A stretch of DNA of 39,297 nt from a virus. How positions within the stretch are numbered: position 1 is the first letter of the stretch; each line of letters begins with the position of its first letter. The DNA is taken from positions 1 through 39,297 of the IMG/VR virus record IMGVR_UViG_3300008469_000008. One strand, 5' to 3'. Shown piece after piece: positions 1 to 8,245 of this stretch. The notes below the pieces were generated by a model. That model ran no database searches and was not told the DNA's origin. It saw nothing but the letters and a program-made list of their open reading frames with translations. A program made the translations under genes and the position numbers.

Positions 1-99
1 TACCTAAAACATCGACCGGCAGTAATGGTCTAGGTAAACCTAATATCTCGCCTAACCCATCTAGTTGGCTACATATCGCATTATCTAATAAGCGGTTAT
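1..99. repeat. Left copy of 99-bp end overlap (circular contig)
   Basis: These 99 bases are repeated exactly at 39199-39297. Removing one copy joins the two ends in frame through the DUF2612 tail gene, which shows that the molecule is circular or circularly permuted and was cut at an arbitrary point. The length is the kind of overlap left by a k-mer assembler, and the repeat lies inside a coding region, so it should not be read as a packaged terminal repeat. Confidence 0.95.
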
Positions 100-232
100 C
101 TAATACATTATTTAATGTATTATCTAGAGCTTGGAATTCATCCAGTTGTATATTGATTAAATCCTTAAGCTTTTCACTTTGTTTGAATTGAAAAGCTAAT
201 CGGTTAAGTCCATGTTCAACTAGATCTCTCAT
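1..232 (-). CDS. DUF2612 tail protein, N-terminal part (continues at 39297)
   Basis: This is the first third of a 226-residue tail protein; the rest lies at 38750-39297 across the contig join. The start ATG (232-230) overlaps the stop of the baseplate J gene by ATGA, the usual sign of translational coupling. The N-terminal part is helical and rich in Leu, Asn and Asp. DUF2612 proteins follow baseplate J in many myoviruses and are thought to act like P2 gpI, linking the baseplate wedge to the fibre; that role is inferred from position. The joined frame is exactly 681 nt after the 99-bp overlap is removed, which confirms one intact gene. Confidence 0.85.
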   Translation of the reverse strand, partial: MRDLVEHGLNRLAFQFKQSEKLKDLINIQLDEFQALDNTLNNVLDNRLLDNAICSQLDGLGEILGLPRPLLPVDVLG

Positions 233-1380
233 GACGATATAACCTCAATAAAAGATAGATCATAGTTACTTAGTTCATCAAATCCTATAGGGAGATTTAC
301 TGTTCCAGTGGGATTTGATGATGGTCCTATTCTTAAATCTATTGAAACTACACCAGGGACATCATTAATTGGTGAATAAAATTGACTTAAAATAACGTCT
401 TCACCTATAGTATAATGTTCTGAAAAATTTAATATATTGTCCTTGATTTGACCATCACCATTACCCGGATAATTTACATCAGTTGTTATGGTTACTTTAA
501 AGTATATGTCAATATATGTTGGTCTTGAAAACTTAATATTTTGGGGGAAACCTTGACTATCAATTATTTGTTCAGTAACTGCACCATAAGATAAAATACC
601 TTGAGGGGTATTAACCCATATTGTTTCAGCAATATCCGAAGCAGTACCGCCTGCAACTATTGATAAAAATTGATGAGCCGGTATACCTTCAGGACTAGTT
701 GAACCCGTACCATTAGAAATTACTCTCGCAGAGGTAACATTATCCAAATTTGATAATTGACCGAACAAGCTATCAACAAGATTACGACCTGCAGTTTGAG
801 TCGACAATGAACGTCTATCTCTTAACTCGGAGTCTGTTTCTTCATTAGTACCTTCAATCGCAGCTGAGACATTAGTAACAGTTTGCCAACCAAAGATCGG
901 AGTATCAATATTTGTAATTGCACCAGGTAAAGCTACAATTGGACCACTATTAACTGCCGTAGCATTAATCAGAGTTGACCCACTGATAATAACATCTAGA
1001 TCCGTAGCAAATTGTTCAGTATTATTTGGAATAGATACAAGTGATCCTGCAGGTATAACAGTTCCATCTGTACCTGTTAGAGTTAATTCCACTCTTGAAA
1101 ATGTAGCTGATCGTCTTTCGATACCATTTAAGCCAACCAGATTTGATAGTTGTACACCTTGAGCGGTTGATGGATAAAAGGCGTTATAAACAAATTCAGC
1201 AAGCTCCCAAACAAGTGCCTCACTCTCCGACTCGATACCGATAATCTGACCGAAATTACTTTGTGGATTAAGATTTATATTTTCACCAAATACTAATTTG
1301 AAAGCAGCTTCTTTCTCAGATTTAATATCAGCTAATCTTTTACGATTAAAACCATCTGCCGTTAAACCAAAATCTGCCAT
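229..1380 (-). CDS. Baseplate J-like wedge protein
   Basis: This 383-residue protein fits the baseplate J family (Mu gp47, P2 gpJ, T4 gp6-like), which forms the wedge ring around the hub of a contractile tail. Typical features are the N-terminal region that mentions LNPQSNFGQI, the central GTDGTVIPAGSLV stretch, the segment EGTNEETDSELRDRR near residues 177-191, and a C-terminal domain ending in a short IEVISS tail. The length is normal for the family. It sits between the gp25-like gene, 1 nt upstream, and DUF2612, the standard order of a simple baseplate. Family assignment is strong; the exact contacts are inferred. Confidence 0.9.
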   Translation of the reverse strand: MADFGLTADGFNRKRLADIKSEKEAAFKLVFGENINLNPQSNFGQIIGIESESEALVWELAEFVYNAFYPSTAQGVQLSNLVGLNGIERRSATFSRVELTLTGTDGTVIPAGSLVSIPNNTEQFATDLDVIISGSTLINATAVNSGPIVALPGAITNIDTPIFGWQTVTNVSAAIEGTNEETDSELRDRRSLSTQTAGRNLVDSLFGQLSNLDNVTSARVISNGTGSTSPEGIPAHQFLSIVAGGTASDIAETIWVNTPQGILSYGAVTEQIIDSQGFPQNIKFSRPTYIDIYFKVTITTDVNYPGNGDGQIKDNILNFSEHYTIGEDVILSQFYSPINDVPGVVSIDLRIGPSSNPTGTVNLPIGFDELSNYDLSFIEVISS

Positions 1381-1381
1381 A

Positions 1382-1741
1382 TCATATTCCTAAATTTATT
1401 GTTTGATTTACAATTATACCATTATTTTGTATAACTTCGAAACTTACTAATAATGATTTATTACCTGTATTGGGTAATAGTGATAATATATTCAATTTCT
1501 TAACATTATCTGTATTTTTAATTTCATTTCTAAATATACTGTAAACAACAGCCAGATTTGTACCTTTTTCGAAAATAGTTTGTGGGTAGGGTATCCCCGC
1601 AGTATTATCTAAAAACCATTCATTCAATATAAATTGGAGTCGAATTAATAGATCCTGTATAACCTCATTATCTGTAGTTGTTAGAGTTAGATCTTGATTA
1701 GTAACAAATAGATCATGGTCATCGTCTAATGCTAAATCCAT
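1382..1741 (-). CDS. gp25-like baseplate wedge protein
   Basis: This 119-residue protein resembles the GPW/gp25 family (also called DUF2634), a small wedge component that starts sheath polymerisation around the tail tube. The N-terminus (DLALDDDHDLFVTNQDLTLT) and the segment LNEWFLDNTAGIPYPQTIFEKG are characteristic: an acidic start, then the W-F-G-P region where the T4 protein has its conserved motif. It lies directly before baseplate J as in most myoviruses. It has its own L-type promoter element at 1760-1768 and a clear AAAAGGAG ribosome binding site 5 nt before the ATG. Confidence 0.85.
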   Translation of the reverse strand: MDLALDDDHDLFVTNQDLTLTTTDNEVIQDLLIRLQFILNEWFLDNTAGIPYPQTIFEKGTNLAVVYSIFRNEIKNTDNVKKLNILSLLPNTGNKSLLVSFEVIQNNGIIVNQTINLGI

Positions 1742-1759
1742 ATTAACTCCTTTTCGTAT

Positions 1760-1768
1760 ATTGTATCA
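1760..1768 (-). promoter_or_regulatory. L-type late promoter element TGATACAAT
   Basis: On the minus strand this reads TGATACAAT, an extended -10 (TGn before a -10 hexamer). It lies 18 nt before the gp25-like ATG, in a gap between genes. The same nonamer precedes late genes at 12313, 12964 and 17182. No obvious -35 hexamer is present. Confidence 0.6.
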
Positions 1769-1788
1769 AAAATTAAAGTCTTTTGATA

Positions 1789-2466
1789 TTAAACCAGAGG
1801 TGCGGTATTCGCCCCACCAGAAGTTACTCCCCCATGAACATGATCTTTGACCTCAGCCGTACCGATTTTAAGACTTGTTGCAGCTTCAATTGTCGGTGCC
1901 GTGATCTTACCTGTTACCTCTAAATCATTATTAATAATAGTTTTAGCACTTGTTATTTCAGTATTGGCCGTTGTCTCCATCAATACCGTACCATCGGTTT
2001 TTAAAGTAATCTTAGAATTACCGTTCGTACTTTTTATAACCATATTATCTGGATCAAAATTCTCAATCTTTTGAGTTTGTGAATAAAGGACCGGAACTAT
2101 AAAAGCGTCGGATAAATCAAATTTTCTTGTATCATTCGGTGATTGTATACCACCATCTTCGAGCCAATTATCAATAGATCTTTCAATTACATAGATTGAA
2201 ACTTCATCACCTTCCTTTAATGGAAAAGTTATTGTAAAGTCTCCAGATTTTAGAAATCTTACGGGAATTTTACTTAACACAGGTAAATTTACAAGCTCAC
2301 TATCAATATTCCTTTGAAGCTCCGGTTGTACATCAGCAAGTTGTTCTACTGGATCGAACGAGATTATCTGACCTGGCAAAATCGTATGAACATCTTTTAA
2401 ATATGTATTAATAGCTACGGCCAAAACACTTTCGAGACTAGCTCTTCTATCTTCTGTTCCTGGCAT
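1789..2466 (-). CDS. Baseplate central spike, Gp138-like
   Basis: This 225-residue protein looks like the small membrane-piercing spike of simple contractile tails (Gp138 N-terminal/gpV-like family). Residues about 25-110 form an OB-fold-like region (DVHTILPGQIISFDP through the KEGDEVSIYVIERSIDNW segment). Residues about 145-205 are Thr/Ile-rich repeating strands expected of a trimeric beta-helix (KSTNGNSKITLKTDGTV, then short I-T-A repeats). The C-terminus has VKDHVHGG, whose His-x-His could bind the apical metal ion seen in several phage spikes; that is inference. It overlaps the hub gene by 1 nt. Confidence 0.8.
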   Translation of the reverse strand: MPGTEDRRASLESVLAVAINTYLKDVHTILPGQIISFDPVEQLADVQPELQRNIDSELVNLPVLSKIPVRFLKSGDFTITFPLKEGDEVSIYVIERSIDNWLEDGGIQSPNDTRKFDLSDAFIVPVLYSQTQKIENFDPDNMVIKSTNGNSKITLKTDGTVLMETTANTEITSAKTIINNDLEVTGKITAPTIEAATSLKIGTAEVKDHVHGGVTSGGANTAPLV

Positions 2467-3338
2467 TAGAATTTCCTTGCTTCAATATTTGAAAACCAAT
2501 CATTTGAATGTGTATCACCTACATGATTAATCTTATCCGTACGGTATATACCGACACCTACAGTTGTGGGTACTTTTCTAAAGATTAAATTACCAATATT
2601 AATCTTCGAACTTATAGATTTTATCTCAATCCTTCGACCTAGTTTCAATTGAGGTAGTAATAATGATTTAACTTTTATTCCAACCTCCGTCAATTCAGGA
2701 CTGGCTATCATCCCGTTAGATTGACTTAATTCGATAGATGGTTCATCAGTTAGTGGTTTATCCTTAGTTGTTGTTTCAATAACACTATTATTAATGGAAT
2801 AGTCAAATCCACAATTCTGAGCTAATTTGTCGAGCCAATCTTTTACATTACCTGTTAAGACCAATCTCCGTAGTAATGATCTCTTTTTAGTTAAGCAATC
2901 TTTCAGGCCTTCAGTAACACCTTTTGTAACACCATCCATTTGCCCTATAAGCTCATTAAATATGCTTTCAGTAGTTTGACCTGGTGGAAGTGATTTATTG
3001 ATTGTAGAGCTATTTATCGATTGAATAGCGTCACCACAAAATAAATTTGTAATCCAATCTGTACCGTTTTTCTCATGTGTAACGTTTACTATATTACCCG
3101 AGAATATCAAAGCTATACTTTCTTCATATCCTGCATACAGATAAATCTTTGTAAATTCCTCTTTAATCTTGTTACGATTAGACTTATTGAGATTATATAT
3201 TTGTATGGATCCTGTACTAGGGTAACCGACAAGTGATAGTTCGATATTGAATGAAATTCTCAAATCGGTTATTTCGAGTCCACCTGAACCAGGTTCACCT
3301 ACAATTAATCTAACTTTTCGAATAAAGAAATTAGCCAT
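2466..3338 (-). CDS. Baseplate hub protein (gp27/gpD-like)
   Basis: This 290-residue protein occupies the hub position between the plug and the spike and has the expected all-beta pattern. The N-terminal half carries NIELSLVGYPSTGSIQIYNL and a following YLYAGYEESIALIFSGNI segment, which is typical of hub proteins in which GY...G strands form the first tube-like domain. Residues about 160-200 (VKDWLDKLAQNCGFDYSIN) match the second domain of gpD/gp44-type hubs. It would form the trimer joining tail tube to spike. The ATG overlaps the plug gene by 8 nt. Assignment rests on pattern and gene order. Confidence 0.75.
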   Translation of the reverse strand: MANFFIRKVRLIVGEPGSGGLEITDLRISFNIELSLVGYPSTGSIQIYNLNKSNRNKIKEEFTKIYLYAGYEESIALIFSGNIVNVTHEKNGTDWITNLFCGDAIQSINSSTINKSLPPGQTTESIFNELIGQMDGVTKGVTEGLKDCLTKKRSLLRRLVLTGNVKDWLDKLAQNCGFDYSINNSVIETTTKDKPLTDEPSIELSQSNGMIASPELTEVGIKVKSLLLPQLKLGRRIEIKSISSKINIGNLIFRKVPTTVGVGIYRTDKINHVGDTHSNDWFSNIEARKF

Positions 3339-3618
3339 TTTGTTTCTCGATAATTTCTAATTCAAATTCATCTAAATTATAACGACCAGGATCGTCATAT
3401 CTTTCACTTCTTAAATCAAAAGGTATTGCTGGGTGCATACTTAATAGGTTTTCTTTGGTTACTATTTTAACACCGTAAATAAAAGCATTATCATTTATAT
3501 CAAGAACATCTAAAGTCCAAAAGCCTAATGAATTCCACACCTGTTTGAATTTATAAATGGTTCCATTGATATTAAAGCTAAATGTTTCTGATGGATTATT
3601 CGTTAACGGTAAAATCAT
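3331..3618 (-). CDS. Baseplate plug protein, Pam3 gp18-like
   Basis: This small protein (95 residues) resembles the cyanophage Pam3 gp18-like baseplate plug family. Visible features are the opening LPLTNNPSETFSFNINGTIYKF, the strand pair FWTLDVLDINDNAFIYGVKIVT, and the late GRYNLDEFELEIIE. In Pam3 this protein closes the hub channel. Here it sits between the Dit-like protein and the hub, the same order as in that compact baseplate, and it overlaps both neighbours by a few bases (4 nt upstream, 8 nt downstream). The role is by analogy. Confidence 0.7.
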   Translation of the reverse strand: MILPLTNNPSETFSFNINGTIYKFKQVWNSLGFWTLDVLDINDNAFIYGVKIVTKENLLSMHPAIPFDLRSERYDDPGRYNLDEFELEIIEKQNG

Positions 3619-4130
3619 TTTAGACCTCCTTCGGTATTAGGTACAGTCTGATCAGCTGTATTAGCTTCATTAAATTGTTCAGCAGTCAATACCTCACTTC
3701 CAACAAAAATGATCTCTCTTAGATTAGCCGTAAAATGTAAGGAATTAGATGTATCTTTATCCTGGCTTTCTGACAAATTTTCAATAACAACATTATCGTA
3801 GGCTTTCAAATTGGTAATCAATGTGAATGGTGTTCTACTGGTTTGTAATTCCAAAAGATCTTCCCAAGCGTCAGCTGATGGTGTCGAGTCGCTAGCAAAT
3901 GACTCGAGTGTATTTAATCCACCAAGTATTGACACCTTTGTATTCGAAACAATACCTGTGATACTGAATGTCATTGGATTAATTATTATGTGATCGTTTA
4001 CGTCTGCACCATTTTCTATAGGGTTTGAAGTTATCGTTGAATTGGTTTGTGCTGACTCGTTCACAATAATATCAAGCTCGATCTCTTCTATGAAATTACC
4101 TTTTCTAAAAATTAACTGTGAAATACTCAT
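3615..4130 (-). CDS. Dit-like baseplate/tail protein
   Basis: This 171-residue protein has the N-terminal pattern of Dit-like myovirus proteins that cap the tail tube at the baseplate. It opens with a strand-rich segment, then has GADVNDHIIINPMTFSITGI, which is the usual 'switch orientation, known property, then define reference frame' region of this family, followed by SRTPFTLITNLKAYDNVVIENL. The C-terminal 30 residues (AEQFNEANTADQTVPNTEGG) look disordered. It begins 1 nt after the tape measure stop and overlaps the plug gene by 4 nt. Confidence 0.75.
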   Translation of the reverse strand: MSISQLIFRKGNFIEEIELDIIVNESAQTNSTITSNPIENGADVNDHIIINPMTFSITGIVSNTKVSILGGLNTLESFASDSTPSADAWEDLLELQTSRTPFTLITNLKAYDNVVIENLSESQDKDTSNSLHFTANLREIIFVGSEVLTAEQFNEANTADQTVPNTEGGLK

Positions 4131-4131
4131 T

Positions 4132-5577
4132 CTAGAACCTCGTTGGAGTTGACATATTCAACTCAGTAGTTTTAAATTCAGCACCAAGTGCTTCTGATAC
4201 GGCCTGTTTAACTTGTTCAGGATTACCCCCGTCAATGTTTACAGTAACCGCCTTATTATTTGTAACATTTGATTGATTACTTGTTGACCCTGTGAATGCT
4301 GCAATTGCTCCAGTAGATTGAGCTTGCTGAATTTGTGTAATATCTACTCCAGGTAGATTATTCAAAAGATCGATAGCGGCATTTATAGGTGAAATCATAA
4401 AATTATAAATAGTTGATCCAACATCTTTTATCAATGATATTAATCCATCTAATGCGGCTTTTCCATCACTGAAGATTAAACCCCAACCATCGCGAACCAT
4501 TTTGAAAACATCTATAAGACTCTCCATCACGATTTTAAATGTTTCTGATTTTTTAGTCAGAGCACCTATTTGACTGTCAGCCCCGTTTGCAAAAGCCACT
4601 AGATCTTCGATCAATAAAAATATAGCAGCCCCGGCGGCTAAGATTAAAGCTGGTATTAAAAGGATCCTTGCATTCATTGCCAATAGTGCCGCTGATACTA
4701 TACCTATTGATGTTGCCCATCCACCAAATGCCTGGGCTATACTATTTATAACATTAACCACTCTACGACCAATATTAAATAATACATTAATAACCTTGGT
4801 AAGTTTTTCAAAGAATGCACTAAGATTTTGTTTAATAATTTCTTTATTAGCTTTGAACCATTCAAGAAAAGCTTTAATCATTGGCGTTATCTGTTTCATT
4901 AGTTTAGTACCAATAGAAGAACCAACTCCCGATATAACTGTTTTGATCCTTAACATTTCATCATTGAATTTAGCCGCTGAAGCAGTTGCGTCTCTATCTA
5001 AAACAAAACCAAGTTCCTCAACTTCTTTTCTTTGTGCCAGAATGGCAGCTGAACCTTGTTCAATAGTTAACAATAGTGATGAATCTATTCCTAACTTATT
5101 CAACAATTCTAATTTTTGTGATGAGGAGTCTAATTTCGAGACCGAGTCGGCTACATCTAAAAGTAATTGATCTGCCTGTTTCAGATTACCATTTACATCA
5201 GTCGTACTTACACCTAAAAGACCAAAAGCCTCAACACCTGCACCTAAGCCTCTTGCGGCCTCACTTGACGTCTTAGCTATGTTTTCGAGTGATGTATTCA
5301 TAGCATTAACTGAACCACCATTTAATTGAGCAACAAAACCTAGTTCATTTATAGCTTGAGATGTTATACCGATTGTCTGGGCTAATTTACCCACCCCATC
5401 GTTTTGTTCTGCAATCTTTGAAGTGAATGCAAAGATTGCTGTACCAGCAGCGGCAGCTCCAGCAGCAACAACAGCTACGACCTTTGTTGCATTCTTCATA
5501 CCTTCATCGAATTTCTTTAAGGCTTTATCGTCAAATTCGAATGATAGTTTTGCAACGAGTGAGTCGATAATAGCCAT
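4132..5577 (-). CDS. Tail tape measure protein
   Basis: This 481-residue protein follows the frameshifted tail chaperone and has the composition of a tape measure: long helices, low aromatic content and two strongly hydrophobic stretches. The first is at about residues 33-51 (Ala/Val-rich) and the second at about 287-325. The N-terminus (MAIIDSLVAKLSFEFDDKAL) is common in small myovirus tape measures. The usual rule of about 0.15 nm per residue predicts a tail near 70 nm, which is short. Its ATG has an AAAAGGAA site and an L-type promoter element 19 nt upstream, at 5597-5605. Confidence 0.85.
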   Translation of the reverse strand: MAIIDSLVAKLSFEFDDKALKKFDEGMKNATKVVAVVAAGAAAAGTAIFAFTSKIAEQNDGVGKLAQTIGITSQAINELGFVAQLNGGSVNAMNTSLENIAKTSSEAARGLGAGVEAFGLLGVSTTDVNGNLKQADQLLLDVADSVSKLDSSSQKLELLNKLGIDSSLLLTIEQGSAAILAQRKEVEELGFVLDRDATASAAKFNDEMLRIKTVISGVGSSIGTKLMKQITPMIKAFLEWFKANKEIIKQNLSAFFEKLTKVINVLFNIGRRVVNVINSIAQAFGGWATSIGIVSAALLAMNARILLIPALILAAGAAIFLLIEDLVAFANGADSQIGALTKKSETFKIVMESLIDVFKMVRDGWGLIFSDGKAALDGLISLIKDVGSTIYNFMISPINAAIDLLNNLPGVDITQIQQAQSTGAIAAFTGSTSNQSNVTNNKAVTVNIDGGNPEQVKQAVSEALGAEFKTTELNMSTPTRF

Positions 5578-5596
5578 TTGAAATTCCTTTTATTGT

Positions 5597-5605
5597 ATTA
5601 TATCA
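5597..5605 (-). promoter_or_regulatory. L-type late promoter element TGATATAAT
   Basis: The minus strand reads TGATATAAT, an extended -10, 19 nt before the tape measure ATG. It overlaps the last codon (TGA stop) of the frameshifted chaperone extension, so promoter and stop codon share bases. Confidence 0.6.
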
Positions 5606-6189
5606 CGTTTTCTTATTGGCTTCTTTATTTGCCAAATATTCAGACTCCAATTTTAAATTCATAACCTCATGAAAATCATGGAGATCAGATAATGTATAAA
5701 CCGTTCGCAATTCATGTAAAGTACATAATTTTTCGATGACAGGTCTATACACAAATAGATCTATATTTAACTCTCTAGACTCTGATTGGCCTCTTGGAAG
5801 ATTGAATTTAACCCGAGCTTTCCCAGCACATCACTGAAATTCACTTCCAAGATAAATAGTGCTACAAGCCACATATCAGTTGTCTTACCCGAGAAATATG
5901 AATTAAATTCTATTGGTCTATCAATTGGATGACCTTCTGCAACCTGAACATAAAATACATTCTTTTCAAATAATTTAGTAATCAATGAAACTACATTCTG
6001 ATCATCGATATTGTCAGATAATTTTGAAATAGCCTTTGCGATACTTTCCTTATTAGCTCCACCAGTAAGCTCACCAAAAGATCCACCTAATATCTTAATC
6101 AATTTAGCTTGTATACTTAATGCAGATAATGCGTCCATAGTTGTAACCTTATAAGTTACTCCGTTAATTTCTTTACTTTCTTGTTTCAT
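5603..6189 (-). CDS. Tail assembly chaperone, -1 frameshift (GT-type) product
   Basis: A second reading frame is open from just before the end of the chaperone gene to a stop at 5605-5603. It joins the first frame by a -1 shift. The heptamer at 5824-5818 on the minus strand is G GGA AAG in zero frame, identical to the lambda G/GT slippery site. The fusion would be 195 residues. The extension contains VYTLSDLHDFHEVMNLKLES, the short acidic helix typical of the T part of such chaperones. In lambda, P2 and relatives the longer product binds the tape measure and tube protein and is absent from the virion. The shifted frame is closed upstream by a TGA, which limits the slip point to a short interval containing this heptamer. 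Confidence 0.85.
5767..6189 (-). CDS. Tail assembly chaperone, zero-frame (G-type) product
   Basis: The unshifted product is 140 residues. I chose the ATG at 6189 (MKQESKEINGVTYKV) because an AAGGACG ribosome binding site precedes it; an upstream in-frame extension to 6261 lacks such a site and would add an odd hydrophobic leader. The segment EINGVTYKVTTMDALSAL is typical of phage tail chaperones encoded between the tube and tape measure genes. A weak L-type element (TGCTACCAT) lies at 6224-6216. It is expected to coat the tape measure during tail assembly. Confidence 0.8.
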   Translation of the reverse strand: MKQESKEINGVTYKVTTMDALSALSIQAKLIKILGGSFGELTGGANKESIAKAISKLSDNIDDQNVVSLITKLFEKNVFYVQVAEGHPIDRPIEFNSYFSGKTTDMWLVALFILEVNFSDVLGKLGLNSIFQEANQSLES

Positions 6190-6215
6190 CTTTCGTCCTT
6201 TTTTAATATAGATTA

Positions 6216-6224
6216 ATGGTAGCA
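6216..6224 (-). promoter_or_regulatory. Weak L-type promoter element TGCTACCAT
   Basis: The minus strand reads TGCTACCAT, a degenerate match to the extended -10 nonamer found before other late genes, 26 nt upstream of the chaperone ATG at 6189. Two changes in the hexamer make it weaker than the others. Confidence 0.3.
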
Positions 6225-6290
6225 TACCTAAAAAGGACGAACTTAAAAGGTATACTCCCATTAATCTACCAGGGCATTAGGCCCGGATAG

Positions 6291-6710
6291 TTATACGATT
6301 ACAAAAGTACCAAAATCTGTTCTGAATGTAAATTCAACAGTATTAGCATTTTGACCACGAACTACATCAGGTGATTTTTGGATCCAGGCGTTATTACCAA
6401 CGAATGTCTCACCTGTCTCTTTATTAATAACAGTAAGTGGTAAAACATTTGCACCGGTTTCTCTATCAAGGTTATATAGTGCCATAAGCTCCTTATAACT
6501 CGGTGACGTCTGAAGTAACTTCACAGTAATTGTTGCACGATTATCATTAGTTTGAGTACGAACCACATCACCTTTTGCACCAGCTTGATCCGTAAATTGT
6601 TCTGTGTCGAAGGTGATGTTAACTACATCATCACCTTCACCGAAACCCTGTATTTCTAAAATACCGAAAATAACATTTACGTTTGTAAAAGAATAATTTC
6701 CAAAAGCCAT
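6291..6710 (-). CDS. Tail tube protein, DUF3277
   Basis: This 139-residue protein matches the DUF3277 family, the inner tube subunit that accompanies DUF3383 sheaths. Key features are the opening FGNYSFTNVNVIFG, the segment GEGDDVVNITFDTEQFTDQAGAKGDV, and RTQTNDNRATITVKLLQTSPS, which follows the family pattern of a first strand pair, a loop and a hairpin used for hexamer stacking. It is encoded 10 nt after the sheath gene, as usual. An extended -10 element, TGGTATAGT, lies 20 nt before the ATG within the end of the sheath gene. Confidence 0.9.
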   Translation of the reverse strand: MAFGNYSFTNVNVIFGILEIQGFGEGDDVVNITFDTEQFTDQAGAKGDVVRTQTNDNRATITVKLLQTSPSYKELMALYNLDRETGANVLPLTVINKETGETFVGNNAWIQKSPDVVRGQNANTVEFTFRTDFGTFVIV

Positions 6711-6720
6711 ATTCTACTCC

Positions 6721-8205
6721 TTATATAGATACTATACCACGAATTGTGATATTGTTTATGCCACCAGTTAGATCTGCAGTAAATGTACCACCTGGTAATT
6801 TACGGTCATCTCTATCAGCTTGACCTACATCGTTACGTTTAGGGAAAAATGTAACCACCGTTTGATCAACTAAAATACCTTGATCTACACCATATACTTG
6901 TAAAAGATTTTTTAATCTCGTATCAACAATGGTTATACCACCATCAGTAAAAGGAATAATATCTTTTTCAAGAAGTAAGCTCATAAGGCCTTCTTCGACA
7001 CGAGCTTGTAAAAAATCGATATTAATGATAATATCGATGAACTCGCCTTCTTTGTCGGTATTCCTACCACCGGTCATTGTACCAAAATATATGAAGTTAG
7101 CACCTAGAGTTGTAGTATAAACATTAACATTAACGTCCATACCAGCATCGATCTGTATCTGTGTAAGTGCTGAAGGATCAATATTTTGTGAAGCTCCTTG
7201 AGCAATACCTGCTAGAGTTTTATAAGCCCAATTTGTTGATCCAACGTCTTTAGGTAGTTGTTGACCCATCCAAGACCATTCAGGGTAAACGTTTTCATTA
7301 TCATGATAAACCAAAGATGTACGTTTATAATTTTTGGTTTTCAATTTAGCTGCTAATGAAGCACTTGATCCAAGGATAAGTGTATTAGCGTCGTTTGTTG
7401 TGACTATCATGATATTACGATTAGATTCAATTTGATCTGCAAGATCTTCTGTAAATTGAATATCTCTAAGACCTTTAATAAGACCTAAAGCATACCAAGC
7501 ATCATTTACATTCTTGATAGCTGTTAACATATCCGTTGCTGTTTCAGCAATTTGACCTTGTGATAATAGTGAACCTGCAGGATTTGTTGGACTAGCGATA
7601 ACATCACCATCAAGGAAACCCGTACCACTAATATCTGTACCAGCGGGGATGGCTACTGTCGAAAGTAATGTAATCGTTGAAGCTGCGCCTGTTGTATCAC
7701 TTGTAAACACAAATCGGTTAATTACATAAGTAACTGTCACACCAGCTGTACCGGCTGAAATAACACTCGCTACATCATCCAAGCTTGTAACAGTTGAAAA
7801 ATCTAAACCAGCAACATCAGTTACGACTGTATCAACTGTAATTGAAAATTCACCATCAGTGATCAACTTCCAAGCCTCAACATCTGTAAGTGGTGTTTCA
7901 CCAGCTTCGAGAACTGCTGAAATTGGACCATCAACATAACGACCGATTAAAAGTTCTTCAGGTTGGTTTTCATTAAATGGATCTTGACTGAAATAAGCGT
8001 CAGCAGCTTTCCATTCTTCAGTTGTGTTTGGAAACAATGTTTCAACTCCAGCCAATGTTGTAAATCTTTTAACTCTTTGGGCTGTTGTGATTACATTGCT
8101 ATTACTTATTAGGATAGGTATCCCAAAAGAAGCAGCTGACACACTAGGTGTATCTTTTCTGATCTCAACATCAACAAAACGTTTTATCGCTCTTTCTTCT
8201 GCCAT
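6721..8205 (-). CDS. Tail sheath protein, DUF3383
   Basis: This 494-residue protein matches the DUF3383 contractile sheath family. The N-terminus (RFVDVEIRKDTPSVSAASFG) supplies the strand that swaps between subunits in sheaths, and PILISNSN and the ETLFPNTTEEWKAADAYFSQ segment are typical. Residues about 125-210 are a Thr/Ser/Val-rich inserted domain likely exposed on the outside. The C-terminal part (TVVTFFPKRNDVGQADRDDR, then a GGINNITIRG strand) is the conserved inner core. The gene has a GGAG ribosome binding site and an L-type promoter element at 8233-8241. Confidence 0.92.
   Translation of the reverse strand: MAEERAIKRFVDVEIRKDTPSVSAASFGIPILISNSNVITTAQRVKRFTTLAGVETLFPNTTEEWKAADAYFSQDPFNENQPEELLIGRYVDGPISAVLEAGETPLTDVEAWKLITDGEFSITVDTVVTDVAGLDFSTVTSLDDVASVISAGTAGVTVTYVINRFVFTSDTTGAASTITLLSTVAIPAGTDISGTGFLDGDVIASPTNPAGSLLSQGQIAETATDMLTAIKNVNDAWYALGLIKGLRDIQFTEDLADQIESNRNIMIVTTNDANTLILGSSASLAAKLKTKNYKRTSLVYHDNENVYPEWSWMGQQLPKDVGSTNWAYKTLAGIAQGASQNIDPSALTQIQIDAGMDVNVNVYTTTLGANFIYFGTMTGGRNTDKEGEFIDIIINIDFLQARVEEGLMSLLLEKDIIPFTDGGITIVDTRLKNLLQVYGVDQGILVDQTVVTFFPKRNDVGQADRDDRKLPGGTFTADLTGGINNITIRGIVSI
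6731..6739 (-). promoter_or_regulatory. L-type late promoter element TGGTATAGT
   Basis: Extended -10 on the minus strand, 20 nt before the tube ATG and inside the 3' end of the sheath gene. It is a near match (TGnTATAGT) to the TGATA(C/T)AAT family. A dedicated promoter would suit the high tube protein demand; this is inference. Confidence 0.45.
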
Positions 8206-8232
8206 CGTAAACTCCTATTTTTCTGATTTTTC

Positions 8233-8241
8233 ATTATATCA
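8233..8241 (-). promoter_or_regulatory. L-type late promoter element TGATATAAT
   Basis: TGATATAAT on the minus strand, 27 nt before the sheath ATG, in the 40-bp gap after the terminator-protein gene. It is the same nonamer as at 5597-5605. Confidence 0.6.
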
Positions 8242-8245
8242 TATA

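Noticed and set aside
1-99. 99-bp direct repeat at both ends as a genuine packaged terminal repeat
   Set aside because: It lies inside a coding region, has exactly a common assembler k-mer length, and removal of one copy restores an intact 226-codon gene, so it is a circular-assembly overlap.
4796-5170. 124-codon plus-strand frame
   Set aside because: It is antisense to the tape measure gene; the composition follows the opposite strand and there is no start signal.
6262-6290. GGGC/GCCC inverted repeat between the tube and chaperone genes as a terminator
   Set aside because: Only four base pairs and no T-tract; downstream tail genes need read-through here.
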